Source: Methanolacinia paynteri (lineage in GTDB: Archaea > Halobacteriota > Methanomicrobia > Methanomicrobiales > Methanomicrobiaceae). Taken from it: a stretch of 64,000 nucleotides of DNA. The stretch is from NCBI RefSeq assembly GCF_000784355.1, contig NZ_KN360928.1, positions 315,820 to 379,819 on the forward strand. Reading direction: 5' to 3'. Position 1 is the first letter of the stretch. Each line of letters starts with the position of its first letter. Shown here piece by piece: positions 41,701 through 49,785 of this stretch. The position numbers were made by a program, and so were the translations under genes. The notes beneath the pieces were generated by a model. It had not been told where the DNA came from. It made no database searches and saw nothing but the letters and a program-made list of their open reading frames with translations.

Positions 41701-44700
41701 CTGAACAGCGGAACAGAAGACCTCACGAACATCAAGGTATCTCTCTATGCCAACGATGTATCCGATACGGAACCTGTAAACTGGACAACGATAAATTCCC
41801 TTAAAGCAGAAGAGGGAACATCCCTTACCTTCATAGATCCTACGATCCGCAAGACTGAGGAGAATGAGGGACATCCTGCTATCATGTACATTGCGGTAGT
41901 TGATCCTGATGATACCATAGCGGAGATCGACGAATCAAACAACAGGGTAAACAGCACTGACAAGCAGGTAAAATACAACGGCTACAAGGGCAAGACCTAC
42001 TGGACCGGTGCCTCGAACATCACCACACGGCATACGTACGAACTCAGCGGTGATATGATCTATTACACCCAGCCTTCTTCGACCTATGAAGGGGTAGGCT
42101 GGAAGGAAAGGACCGAAACCTGGACCGCTGGGAATCTCCTGGTTCCTGACGACGCCACTGTCGAAGAAGTCCTGCTTTTCGTCTCGTATAACTGGGACCA
42201 GACACCGTCCGGATTGCCGAACTGGACAACGATCTTCAACGGCTACAAGCTGGCAATCACGCCGGGAGCGCCGTACACAGACAAGAGCAACTTCGGCACC
42301 TATGCGGAATATACGTACGGCCTGTATGTCGTCGATGTTACGGACTATTTCAGTCGCAACGGCAACACGTTTACCATGACGCCTCAGGGTGAAAATCTGA
42401 ATGCCCTCTACCCGAGTACGCTTGTCGTGATCTACAGCGATTCGTCCGCCAGTATGAAACAGATATTCATCAATGAAGAGTGCGACGAACTAGGTGTATC
42501 CCTTGAAGATTATGGAACCACCGAGAAAGAATCGACTGCATACGCCCCCTTCACGGGAATGGATGTCAATAAAAGTTCCGCCCTGAAAGCGACACTGTAC
42601 AGCTTTGCCGGTAGTGCAGGATCGGGAGAAGGGAAACTGTACTTCAACGGAGCTCTTGTTGCATCGGACTGGTCCGGCGATATCAAATCTAGCACACCGC
42701 TCGTAGCCGATGTGAAGAGCCGTCTTGAAAACGGTGAAAATGAAGCGGAAATACAGGGGACGGAAAGCGGTGGAATGTGTGCATACCAGCAGATCCTCGT
42801 CGTTGATTATGGCATCGTCCCGGAGGCGAACTTCACGGCATCTCCCGTGGACGGAAACATCCCTTTTGAGGTGAAATTTACCGACAACTCGACAGCAGGT
42901 GCCACAAGCTATGAATGGGAATTCGGCGACGGGGGCAACTCCACCGAGCAGAACCCTACCCATGAATACATCTACCCGGGAACATACTCGGTCCGTCTTA
43001 GCGTATCCAATGAAAACGGAACGACTTCATGTCTTGCCGAAAGACTGATCAACGCCGCATGGCCAAGCATTCCCTCGGCAGGCTTCAGCTCGGATGTCAA
43101 CGTAGGAAAATCGCCGCTCGCGGTCAGCTTCACCGACAGATCGACAAACTCGCCGACTTCCTGGCTGTGGGAGTTCGGTGACGGCAGCAGTTCCACTGAG
43201 CAGAACCTGTCTCACACCTATACTGCCACCCGCCTCTATACCGTCAACTTAACGGCCTACAATTCAGACGGCAACAGCACCATAACAAAGCCAGGGTATA
43301 TAGAGGTCGTCGATATTCCGGAACTTCCCGGTTACAACGACATCTACGTAAAGACGGCAAACACCCCTGAACATGACAAACAGGCGAACGGGACATATTA
43401 TATCGGAACGTGCGGCAGGGACGACGGCCTGTCGGACCTCCACATATCGACCAGCCCTGACTCTCCGAACGGCAGCAAATACATGACAGACAGCCGGACG
43501 GGAGAATTCTATGTAACATATACGGGCAGTCACGAGTTCCAGGACGACATCATACTGATGCTGGCCGTCAACGGAACCGTCCCCGAAGATTTCGCCGTGG
43601 ATATAACTGCATCCGGCAATAAGTGGACGCCGTCGGATACGGGAGAAAAGCCCGAAAGTATCGCGTCATCATCCATAAACAGGGCCTTTGCAAAGGCCGA
43701 CTTCACTTACGGTCTCCAGGACTGGAAGCCTGCAGCCGGCAACACGAACTATCCCATGTTCCCGGGAGAGGATATGAACGAAACCTGCAACACGTTCAGG
43801 GTAATGTTCATAGATCTCAAATTGGGAGTACTCGGTTCAGGTTATGAAGGAACCGAGAACAAAGGCGCAATAAGAGTTGTTTATTCGTTCACAAACCTGA
43901 CGTCATTCGCAACCTTCAATGTCTACGGCTGGAACCAGAACAACTCCGGGCAGCAGGCGATCATCGATACCAACAGCGTTTCGAGCGGCTATTCGGTCTA
44001 TACTACCCCTGTTTCGGGAGACGGCGGGATCGTTCCGGACTTTAGTGCCGACAACACCTCGGGAGAGATTCCGCTCAATGTCACGTTCACGGACCTGACC
44101 TCAGTAACCCCGGCATCGTGGCTGTGGGAATTCGGCGACGGTGCCAACTCTACGGAAGAGAATCCGTCCCACACCTACACCATGCCAGGTGTCTACTCTG
44201 TAAACCTGACGATATCGAATTCGAAGGGCACGAACAACACGCTGAAGGTGAATTACATCAGCGTTAATAACACAGCACCCCCGGTTGCCGACTTCATATC
44301 TGACGAAACCTCCGGCATGGAGCCCCTTACGGTAAAATTCACGGATAATTCTACAGGAAATATTACAAGCTGGAAATGGGAGTTCGGCGACGGCGGAACT
44401 TCCACCGAGCAGAACCCTTCCCACACGTATAATGACGCAGGAGATTATTCGGTCAGGCTTACCGTCAAGAACAGCCGGGGAACCGACAGCATCCTGAAAA
44501 GGAACTATATCGGGGTCGCGAAATTGAACGGAGATCCCCCGGCTGCCGACTTCAGTTTAACCCCGGCGTCAGGCTCTGCTCCACTCGTAGTCGTATTTAC
44601 GGACACGTCTGCAAATTCCCCGACAGGCTGGAAATGGGACTTTGAAAACGATGGAATAATAGACAGCACTGCCCAAAATCCGTCATATACCTACAGGAGT

Positions 44701-46197
44701 ACCGGAACCTACTCGGTAGCTCTTACGGTATCGAACAAATTCGGCAGCGACACGGTTGTAAAAGAGAATGCGATAACCATCAGCGGGGTTAAAAACTCCA
44801 CCAAGACGGCAACCGTCAGCAATTCAGGCACATTGACCGAGAACAGTGACGGCAGCAGGGAATACTCCATAAATACATCCGATGCAGGAGTCAGCGGGAA
44901 CGATATCGTAATCAACAGCGGCAACTGTGTCATAACAATAAAATCGGATAAAACTCCTGTAGAAAACGGAGGCAGCTACGTTTCGTCCAACGTCACGGGA
45001 ATCGAGCTCAGGACTGACCCTGTAGAAACCACGATGGACGACGTCGGGGATGTCAGCGGATCGGTGAATGTTTCGCTTAACGGTATCCCGGGTTCGGCTT
45101 CCCTTGAAGTCATCCTCGACGAGGGCGATTCGGGAGTCGGTACGGCATTCCAGCTTGCAGCAGGCTCGAGCGGTCTCGACGTAAGCAAAGTGGCATATAC
45201 GATGAATATCGTGAAGACCAACCTTGAAAACGGCCAGGACATCAAAGAAGCTAGGATTACGATGTCTGTCCCGGTCTCCTGGGTGGACGCGAACGGCGGG
45301 ATCTCTTCAATAAAGATCATCCGTATAGCTGAGGACGGTACGAAAGAGGTCCTTAACACGACTTATGTCGGGATGAGCGGCGGCCTGATGGTCTTCGAGG
45401 GATATTCGCCGAACGGCCTGTCATTGTTCGGTCTTGCGGCCACACAGCAGAAACCGACAGGATCAGGCTCTTCGGGATCTGACAGGATAATAACCTCACG
45501 CGGAAGACTGGACTACAAGAACTCCGAAAACCCCTCGGAAGTGCAGTCCTCGGAAGAAGGCAAAGTACTTGCAGATACGAGGGTTCCCTCGGACGACGGT
45601 CTCGTGGCGGTATTCATTTCCAAGGGCACGCTGGCACTGGACAAAAGCGGCAACTCCATAGACGAGATTGTCATTGAGAAGAGCGATGAAGATTCCGTGC
45701 CTGAAAACGACGATTCGCCGGTGTATGAATTCATGGGCAGGGCCTATGATTTCAAGCCTTCCGGGGCCACATTCTCGCCCGGGATCGATATAATATTCTA
45801 CCTGAGTTCACTTGGCGAATACCAGGCATTTGACGGGAAGGAGCCGGTGATAAGGTACTACAACAAGGCCGGGAAGGAATGGGAGGATCTCAAGACTACA
45901 TTCGACGAGGATACTATGACGGTCAGTGCCACGGCGAGCCATTTCTCCATCTACGGGCTCTTCGCAATGAGCGGAACCGGGTTATCCGGGGAGCAGGACG
46001 CATCAGCAGGGCAGACTTCAAACGCTGCAACCCGGGAAGGCACGGCTGCACCAATAAACAGCCATACCGGTACATCTTCGGCAAGCAGTGCAATTCTCGT
46101 CCTCTTTACAGTAGGATTCGTCAGTATTGTCAGTCTGGGGACCTACAGGTTCAGGAAGAGCCGTATGGAAGAGGAGGTCTTCGGGGAGGAAAAATGA
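35728..46197 (+). CDS. 3489-residue mosaic surface protein (SBBP, PKD, CARDB, DUF3344)
   Basis: N-terminal signal/anchor helix 16-40; a domain 48-250 (MQIPFILNQGQQ) usually found before SBBP repeats; seven SBBP repeats, about 255-711, each with (D/V)YSTYLGG and SSDFPVTxxAYQ, enough for one seven-bladed propeller; PKD 1-4 (712-1051); CARDB; DUF3344 (1160-1425); PKD 5-6; DUF3344 (1590-1869); PKD 7; CARDB; DUF3344 (2086-2361); PKD 8-9; a domain of unknown type (2531-2763); PKD 10-12 (to 3020); a beta-rich C-terminal region; and a membrane helix 3452-3475 followed by a basic/acidic tail. Most PKD units carry W(D/E)FGDG. It is likely an adhesin or surface-layer-associated protein. ATG at 35728 follows GAGGGTGG. 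Confidence 0.88.
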   Translation: MDGDNFKFHAGKCKKVSGFVIVMIAMVCLFMVLLATPVAANSTSASTVQLDDMQIPFILNQGQQHESVKFYANTFYGMTYVTDKDLTYSIGLIRGNNTEMVVLKEQFIDNASNAISFAPVGEEEASVQISYFKGSDPSKWQSGLPVYNLVCLGEIYSNITVKARTHSGNVEKLFFVEPGGNPDEIKVRIKGSNSLSILENGSLSLGTVYGEVIMSAPKAYQNGDEIPVKYIIIDENTYGFIIENFDCSKPLLIDPSLDYSTFIGGSEREYGKGIFVDNNGNIYATGYTASSDFPITTGVYQSALGGNYDLYVLKLNSEDNILDYATYLGGTGNDYGYSLTVDDDGNAYITGNTASSDFPTTTGAYQTVYGGDDYDVFVSKLNSDGTALDFSTFLGGEKDYEYGYGISVDDDRNVYITGYTRSSDFPITADAYQIELSGTSDAFVSIFNPDGSNLVYSTYFGGSNYEYAYGIDLDNEGSLYVTGRTKSNNYPVTADAYQNSLSGSYDAFLFKMNIAERSLTYSTYLGGTGNDYGYGISVDDDDDAYITGYTKSPDFPVTVNANQDALGGGMDVFVSKLNLDSSSLDYSTYLGGSGDEEGSGIVLDGNGNACITGYTDSSDFPVTADAYQSVLGGDDDVFVLKLNSDGNSLDYSTYLGGSGTDQGSGISIDDAGSLYVTGYTADSGFPVISGAYQNVHGGGTYDAFILEIVDHPQVTFTISPQKGNAPLEIVCNGTTVDSSITGYMWVFGDDLSQVYSGQNITHTFSIPGNYDVRHAVVTADGTYWKNETGSITVGDPVTVNFTTSEVEGYAPLSVSFNDTSESTLEITGYEWIFSDDPSTVFTGQNATHVFESAGIYDINHSVMTADGTYWKNETGYITVGDPVTVNFTTSGVEGYAPLSVSFNDTSESTLEITGYKWIFSDDPNTVFSEQNVTHVFESAGIYDINHSVITADGTYWKNETGYILVESAEITANFTTDKTSGSAPLTIQFNDTSTGNVTEWAWDFEDDGIIDSDLQNPSFTYTSAGDYTVNLTLTGPTGSDTIVKKNLINVSLGIDLSVASVSDLTPGISNTVTATITNNGTDNAGAFKVNFTFNETTTIFEIDGIDAGDTTSVYVIDTLTTRKYGDIVPLNITIDTENSIVESNEANNEYNLSATVARGGTYYFGGRYYTGSDIETGNYTEGNISVIYSLGDSGYQTGGGWYSTTVTWTGSDLPIPEGATVKAARLYQSYTWNGEPGFTVYFNGNVVDPAAMYYDGNVDDLYMNGQGVYDVTPYFNTSGNTAQINAETALGGLYGTVLVVVYEDSNEPYRWIWLDEGCDTLYYNSMGAYPDMYTGYAIFDNLKTENIGEAKIITVLPSGGDNTQATVLFNNQSVPISGGDNSRDPAFKYYYVIDVLKNGTNELGVVQGDNYMNLALAILELTELSQSKADFTAGKTSGITPLTVQFTDTSTGTPATWEWDFGDGGNSTERNPSHTYTTEGSYTVTLNVSNSLGSDIETKTEYINVGSTSVAFETDVTSGQFPLTIQFTDQSVGSPTAWHWDFGDGENSTNQNPVHTYLSAGKYDVNLTVTGSDGTDSLVKEDYISVEAITGSSLPLTTEQSGTVSGDLYVGSFQPVPFANQASSGVSEREFVQSFKIPNFTSVEWARVYVNIYSGSGSANWPLIATTMLDGDGNGVYETTLGVENMDMDYHSANGKVYWLNNHTNRVYSDYEIEYDVTDLIASSSPKVHVKIENKTTSFDGRLKALTLIVAYNEENSDEEVLYWVNHGGDWIESGSSSTTFGTSGLTSGFTDATLSNLALSSKDGSYTFNSKSLDGANPVKPLDYYENHTWSVTDNITQGSDSIFSYNPQSGSSFKTTLATLTVKYSASSSAPSAAFTATPTSGKAPLTVQFTDNSVHSPASYEWDFDNDGNIDSTEENPSYVYTTAGTYSVNLTVKNENGEDSEVKSGYITVTSGGSTTGSDLSLTGSVVPVPNKVVFAWEPNTVYIENILNSGTEDLTNIKVSLYANDVSDTEPVNWTTINSLKAEEGTSLTFIDPTIRKTEENEGHPAIMYIAVVDPDDTIAEIDESNNRVNSTDKQVKYNGYKGKTYWTGASNITTRHTYELSGDMIYYTQPSSTYEGVGWKERTETWTAGNLLVPDDATVEEVLLFVSYNWDQTPSGLPNWTTIFNGYKLAITPGAPYTDKSNFGTYAEYTYGLYVVDVTDYFSRNGNTFTMTPQGENLNALYPSTLVVIYSDSSASMKQIFINEECDELGVSLEDYGTTEKESTAYAPFTGMDVNKSSALKATLYSFAGSAGSGEGKLYFNGALVASDWSGDIKSSTPLVADVKSRLENGENEAEIQGTESGGMCAYQQILVVDYGIVPEANFTASPVDGNIPFEVKFTDNSTAGATSYEWEFGDGGNSTEQNPTHEYIYPGTYSVRLSVSNENGTTSCLAERLINAAWPSIPSAGFSSDVNVGKSPLAVSFTDRSTNSPTSWLWEFGDGSSSTEQNLSHTYTATRLYTVNLTAYNSDGNSTITKPGYIEVVDIPELPGYNDIYVKTANTPEHDKQANGTYYIGTCGRDDGLSDLHISTSPDSPNGSKYMTDSRTGEFYVTYTGSHEFQDDIILMLAVNGTVPEDFAVDITASGNKWTPSDTGEKPESIASSSINRAFAKADFTYGLQDWKPAAGNTNYPMFPGEDMNETCNTFRVMFIDLKLGVLGSGYEGTENKGAIRVVYSFTNLTSFATFNVYGWNQNNSGQQAIIDTNSVSSGYSVYTTPVSGDGGIVPDFSADNTSGEIPLNVTFTDLTSVTPASWLWEFGDGANSTEENPSHTYTMPGVYSVNLTISNSKGTNNTLKVNYISVNNTAPPVADFISDETSGMEPLTVKFTDNSTGNITSWKWEFGDGGTSTEQNPSHTYNDAGDYSVRLTVKNSRGTDSILKRNYIGVAKLNGDPPAADFSLTPASGSAPLVVVFTDTSANSPTGWKWDFENDGIIDSTAQNPSYTYRSTGTYSVALTVSNKFGSDTVVKENAITISGVKNSTKTATVSNSGTLTENSDGSREYSINTSDAGVSGNDIVINSGNCVITIKSDKTPVENGGSYVSSNVTGIELRTDPVETTMDDVGDVSGSVNVSLNGIPGSASLEVILDEGDSGVGTAFQLAAGSSGLDVSKVAYTMNIVKTNLENGQDIKEARITMSVPVSWVDANGGISSIKIIRIAEDGTKEVLNTTYVGMSGGLMVFEGYSPNGLSLFGLAATQQKPTGSGSSGSDRIITSRGRLDYKNSENPSEVQSSEEGKVLADTRVPSDDGLVAVFISKGTLALDKSGNSIDEIVIEKSDEDSVPENDDSPVYEFMGRAYDFKPSGATFSPGIDIIFYLSSLGEYQAFDGKEPVIRYYNKAGKEWEDLKTTFDEDTMTVSATASHFSIYGLFAMSGTGLSGEQDASAGQTSNAATREGTAAPINSHTGTSSASSAILVLFTVGFVSIVSLGTYRFRKSRMEEEVFGEEK
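38101..38616 (+). repeat. 258-bp near-identical tandem PKD coding repeat
   Basis: ACCGTAGGAGATCCAGTAAC at 38101 recurs at 38359, and the following ~140 bases differ by only a few substitutions (for example GAAGTC/GGAGTC). The period is 258 bp, or 86 codons, one PKD domain. The identity at DNA level points to a recent unequal duplication or gene conversion within the giant gene. Confidence 0.8.
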
Positions 46198-46304
46198 GCG
46201 GCCTTCCGGGAAACTCCCGGAGTCATGAGATGACAAAACCAACCTCCCCTTACGATTTAAAATCGACCGGGAATCCGAGCGGAGCGGAAAGATGGCTGAT
46301 ATAG
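46194..46304 (+). CDS. Putative 36-residue coupled small ORF
   Basis: ATG overlaps the stop of the giant gene (ATGA), directly after a strong GGGGAGGA. The 36-residue peptide starts MSGLPGNSRSHEMTKP and ends GAERWLI; its stop lies ten bases inside the next gene, which starts at 46292. The arrangement would couple translation of the giant gene, the small frame and the next gene. The peptide itself resembles nothing I know and is not hydrophobic; it may only serve to carry ribosomes across the junction. Confidence 0.35.
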   Translation: MSGLPGNSRSHEMTKPTSPYDLKSTGNPSGAERWLI

Positions 46305-48016
46305 TCGGTATATACTGGCTGCCGTTACTTATTCTGGCACTTGTTGCCGGAGGATGGTGGATCCTGGGACAGGAAAATGTAAGCGGTATCAGCGACACCG
46401 TCGGTTCGATCAATGACAGCGGAAATGCAACCCGTTTCGACTGGACGGCATTCCGGAACACCAACCGGACGATAGTAGATGATATGAAGGTCGGCCTGGA
46501 TATGAACGATCCTGCAGAAGAAAAGGACATCGGTTATTTCAGCGGCAGGGTAATGGAAGAGATTAACAGATCCGTCTCATATGAAACATCTGACGCAGCA
46601 GATTCGATCAAATACGAACTCTTTTTCATCATACGCGATCCTGCGTACGAGTATAACGGCCCCGCAGCAATGGCTGAAAATTTCCATGTCAGCGTATTCA
46701 GGACGACAACAGATCCGCTGATTTCGAATCCTTCGTACCTCTCGCATGAATATGTCGTAAAATACAACATTACGTTCGAACCCGATCCTTCGCAGGAAAA
46801 AATGAAGGATACGATCTGGTGGTACGAAAGCGACGCCTCGAGGATCGTCAGGTACCTTACGAACTCAAGCATCGGTGACGATATCGCGGTAATCGTAATC
46901 ACCTTTAACGACACTGAAGGCGACGGGGCGTTGACTTTCGTCCTTGAAGCCGAAGATCTTGAAGAGCTGGAGAAATACTGGGATAATGACGATGATTATA
47001 TCAGTTATTTCGACTGGTCGAACATAGTTTCGGGTAAAGAGGACCTCGTCTATTACGAAGACCCGTCCAAGGCGATAGATCTGCCAGCCGGTGTCCTCTC
47101 TCCCGGGATTACGGACGGCCTGGATGCATCCGGCATTGACGAGAACCTGAAATACGATCTCAGGTCGCAGTCATACGAACTGATGGAGAGCGTGGACAGT
47201 ATAAGAAGAAGTGTCTCTGCCGGAAATATCGAAGAAACACAAAAAAATTCGGAGGAGCTTATGGAGCTGTCGCGTGAATTCAGTTCGGGAATCATCAATT
47301 ATTCTGTGGATGATGAATCGAGGGCATTGATCGATGAATATCTCTCGGGTGTCAGGTCACTGTCCAGGGTAGGTTCACATTACTGGGACAAGGCCCTTCT
47401 TCCGGACGAGATATATAACGAGGAGAGCATCGAAGATCTCCGGGAAGGTATAGAGCAGATCAACAATGCTCTTGACAGCATCGGTGAAATCGGGTATAAC
47501 CCAGAAGAACTGCAGATTGTCTCGTCATCCTCCCCGGGGATTTATTCGGACTGCCTCCCCGCAGGGACTGCCTTCCATTACAAGGATGCAGCGAAAAATA
47601 ATGACATCTCCATAAAAATTACGAATTATTACCTGAAGAGCAGGCTGCTTCTCAAGGAGGGCACCTTCATGGAGTACCAGGAAGCAGGGTTCGGGAAGCG
47701 CTACATCGGCGTTGTGGTAGACATAATGCATCTCGGGTACCGCGGGAAGGGGAGTCCGCAGATCACGACACCGGATCTCAGCTCCTTTGTCTTTTATTAT
47801 GACGGGAACCCGTATACTCCGGTAAATATCGGCAGCTATATCGGGGACATGGGGGAGGTATACACCAAAACAACTCTCAACCGGCTGGAAAGGTATGAAA
47901 GTCTGATAATCTTTGAGATCGACAAGGAAGACGATTTTGATCCCGAAAAGGCCTATGTCGAGGTCGATCTGGGAGAGTACGGCAAACAGGTGTGGCAGCT
48001 CTCGTCTGAAATCTGA
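46292..48016 (+). CDS. Membrane-anchored extracytoplasmic protein of unknown function
   Basis: A 574-residue protein with one N-terminal membrane helix (IYWLPLLILALVAGGWWIL, about 7-25), so most of it lies outside. Residues 30-270 are acidic and contain no recognised domain. Residues 280-410 are predicted alpha-helical with heptad-like spacing (RSQSYELMESVDSIRRSVS). The last 150 residues are beta-rich (DISIKITNYYLKSR, RYIGVVVDIMHLGYRG, LIIFEID) and resemble the Ig-like DUF4352 fold, which is tentative. It follows the giant surface protein in the same direction with only a coupled small frame between, so the two probably work together at the cell surface. GGAG precedes the ATG. Confidence 0.65.
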   Translation: MADIVGIYWLPLLILALVAGGWWILGQENVSGISDTVGSINDSGNATRFDWTAFRNTNRTIVDDMKVGLDMNDPAEEKDIGYFSGRVMEEINRSVSYETSDAADSIKYELFFIIRDPAYEYNGPAAMAENFHVSVFRTTTDPLISNPSYLSHEYVVKYNITFEPDPSQEKMKDTIWWYESDASRIVRYLTNSSIGDDIAVIVITFNDTEGDGALTFVLEAEDLEELEKYWDNDDDYISYFDWSNIVSGKEDLVYYEDPSKAIDLPAGVLSPGITDGLDASGIDENLKYDLRSQSYELMESVDSIRRSVSAGNIEETQKNSEELMELSREFSSGIINYSVDDESRALIDEYLSGVRSLSRVGSHYWDKALLPDEIYNEESIEDLREGIEQINNALDSIGEIGYNPEELQIVSSSSPGIYSDCLPAGTAFHYKDAAKNNDISIKITNYYLKSRLLLKEGTFMEYQEAGFGKRYIGVVVDIMHLGYRGKGSPQITTPDLSSFVFYYDGNPYTPVNIGSYIGDMGEVYTKTTLNRLERYESLIIFEIDKEDDFDPEKAYVEVDLGEYGKQVWQLSSEI

Positions 48017-48031
48017 AAAAAGAAAATCAGT

Positions 48032-48478
48032 TTATTTTTTTTCCTTAAAATGATCCTTTGCCCCGGGGATGCAGTCGATCGAAGGGGTATACGGCTTAAT
48101 ATCGATTACAGGTGTTCCTTCGATTGCGTCCATGCCTGCAACTCTTATGATTCCGCCGTCGACTGAGAGAACCTCTGCTATATCGAGGCCTATGGGGTTG
48201 GGGCGTGCCGGGGATCTGGTGCAGAAGACCGGCCTTTCCTCTCCCCCCAGGTGAGGGGGTCTTCCGATAAGAGTGTCCCGCTCCGCCCTGTCGAACCAGA
48301 GAAGGACATATAAGTGGCTGATACCCGGGAGACCACCGAGTCCGGCCCTGTATTCCTCGAAGATCTCGATCTCCGCTTCTTTATCCGGCTCAAGCCTCCC
48401 CTGCCTCGGTGCGTCGCCACGCTCCTTGTAGGGGGATTTGATCACCCTTCCGATGGGTTTTACTTCGAACGTATCCAT
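48032..48478 (-). CDS. trmO: TrmO-family tRNA methyltransferase (TsaA domain)
   Basis: A 148-residue single-domain protein: IGRVIKSPYKERGDAPRQG at the start, GISHLYVLLWFDRAERD, and the signature FCTRSPARPNPIGLDIAEVL, ending in VIDIKPYTPSID. In bacteria TrmO (YaeB) uses SAM to methylate t6A at tRNA position 37; archaeal members are shorter, and their activity is inferred. A t6A link is of interest because a KEOPS subunit is also encoded in this window. It lies 13 bp after the FmdE-like gene and is probably the last gene of that transcript. Confidence 0.9.
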   Translation of the reverse strand: MDTFEVKPIGRVIKSPYKERGDAPRQGRLEPDKEAEIEIFEEYRAGLGGLPGISHLYVLLWFDRAERDTLIGRPPHLGGEERPVFCTRSPARPNPIGLDIAEVLSVDGGIIRVAGMDAIEGTPVIDIKPYTPSIDCIPGAKDHFKEKK

Positions 48479-48491
48479 AAGTGCACCTTAT

Positions 48492-49106
48492 TCAGCGGTT
48501 GATGCCTGCATATTCGTTGCTGCACGGTATGCAGACAATCTTTCCGTTCTTCACTCTTGCACGCGACTCCGAAACAACCTCACCGCATTCGGCGCATTTT
48601 ACCGAGTTGAAAAGCCTTGCTTTTTCAGGGATCTCAGCTTTGACATGTTCGATCACGAATATTTCATCCACAGGCCGGGTCAGGTACTGCTCCACCATAT
48701 CGCTTCTCATCTTATGGTACCTTGCAGTCTCCTCCTCCGATGTTTCTCCGGCGAAGAACTTCTTCATAAGCTGGGGGGCCTCCGGTGCGGAGTTCATTGC
48801 AAACTCAGGTTTCTGCGAGATCCTTACGGCATCTGACTTGTCGCGGAGAATGAAAGTGTAGACCTGTTTTCCGTGGTCCCTGAAGATCAGGTTTCCTTTG
48901 CCGAATGTGCACCCTGTGACGAACTGGATTCCGTCGATGCTGCAGGAGTCGTTTTCAGCTATGCACACAAGTTCTTCGTCTTCGGACCTGCCTGAGAGAA
49001 GTTCGTCGAGCGCTACTTCAGCCGCCCTGTATCCTATTGCGAGCCCGGGGCAGACATGCCCGTGGAATTCGGCGGCTTCTTCGAATGATTTGATCTCTTT
49101 CTTCAT
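48492..49106 (-). CDS. FmdE family protein with C-terminal zinc ribbon
   Basis: A 204-residue protein. The FmdE domain (about 5-140) begins EEAAEFHGHVCPGLAIGYRAA and includes CSIDGIQFVTGCTFGKGNL; the conserved histidine and cysteines bind metal. The C-terminus has a ribbon CAECGEVVSESRARVKNGKIVCIPC. FmdE copurifies with molybdenum formylmethanofuran dehydrogenase in methanogens, but most family members have no defined role. It sits between a TetR gene and trmO on the same strand. Confidence 0.9.
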   Translation of the reverse strand: MKKEIKSFEEAAEFHGHVCPGLAIGYRAAEVALDELLSGRSEDEELVCIAENDSCSIDGIQFVTGCTFGKGNLIFRDHGKQVYTFILRDKSDAVRISQKPEFAMNSAPEAPQLMKKFFAGETSEEETARYHKMRSDMVEQYLTRPVDEIFVIEHVKAEIPEKARLFNSVKCAECGEVVSESRARVKNGKIVCIPCSNEYAGINR

Positions 49107-49160
49107 ATTTCACCTGTTGTTGCTACTTTTGCAATATAATTTATTAAATTTGAATGGTAT

Positions 49161-49784
49161 TTAACCGGTTTTGTCGGGGAAGGCGATCGCCCGGTTCCTG
49201 AGTCCGTCCTCGAGAACGGTGTATGCAAGCCCGAATAACTCGTCTGCGTCGCAGCCGTGCCCTTGTGTTGTGGCATATTCGATTATCGCGTTGAGGAATT
49301 TTGTCGCCATCCTGATCGTGAGTTCCACAGGGAGAGGTTTTAGTTTACCGGATTTTATCCCTGATTCGATGATCTCCGAAAGGAAAAGAAAGTTCGAAAT
49401 CCCCTCCTCTCTGGTGCCTGCCGGAACATACGGCGAAAGGCAGAACTGCTCCATGAACTTTATCTTTGCGGGATTTTTTATTCCCCAAAAAACGTAGTTG
49501 GAGGCGATTTTCATCAGATCCGAATCCAAATCTCCCCTAATCTCCGTTCCTCTCCTCACCTCGTTTCCGGCCTCCCTTTTAATGTCGAGGTACAGCTCTT
49601 CGATAAGCTCCTCTTTGGTGGCAAAGTAGTGAAAGAGCGTTCCTGTCGCAACACCCGCTTCGCTGGCAATGAGGGATGTCGGTGTCCCGTGAAAACCCCT
49701 CTCTGTAAAGAGTGCCAGGGCCGAATCAAGAATCGCCTTTCTCTTATCGGCGACCGGCATTTTTTTGTGGTTTCCGTCTTCCAT
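49161..49784 (-). CDS. TetR/AcrR family transcriptional regulator
   Basis: A 207-residue regulator with the N-terminal TetR HTH: RKAILDSALALFTERGFHGTPTSLIASEAGVATGTLFHYFATKEELIEELY. The C-terminal 140 residues are a helical ligand-binding and dimer domain of undefined specificity. The gene starts one base after the stop of the aldo/keto reductase gene, so the two are certainly co-transcribed. A GACT-N4-AGTC palindrome in front of the reductase gene is a probable autoregulatory operator. Confidence 0.92.
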   Translation of the reverse strand: MEDGNHKKMPVADKRKAILDSALALFTERGFHGTPTSLIASEAGVATGTLFHYFATKEELIEELYLDIKREAGNEVRRGTEIRGDLDSDLMKIASNYVFWGIKNPAKIKFMEQFCLSPYVPAGTREEGISNFLFLSEIIESGIKSGKLKPLPVELTIRMATKFLNAIIEYATTQGHGCDADELFGLAYTVLEDGLRNRAIAFPDKTG

Positions 49785-49785
49785 T

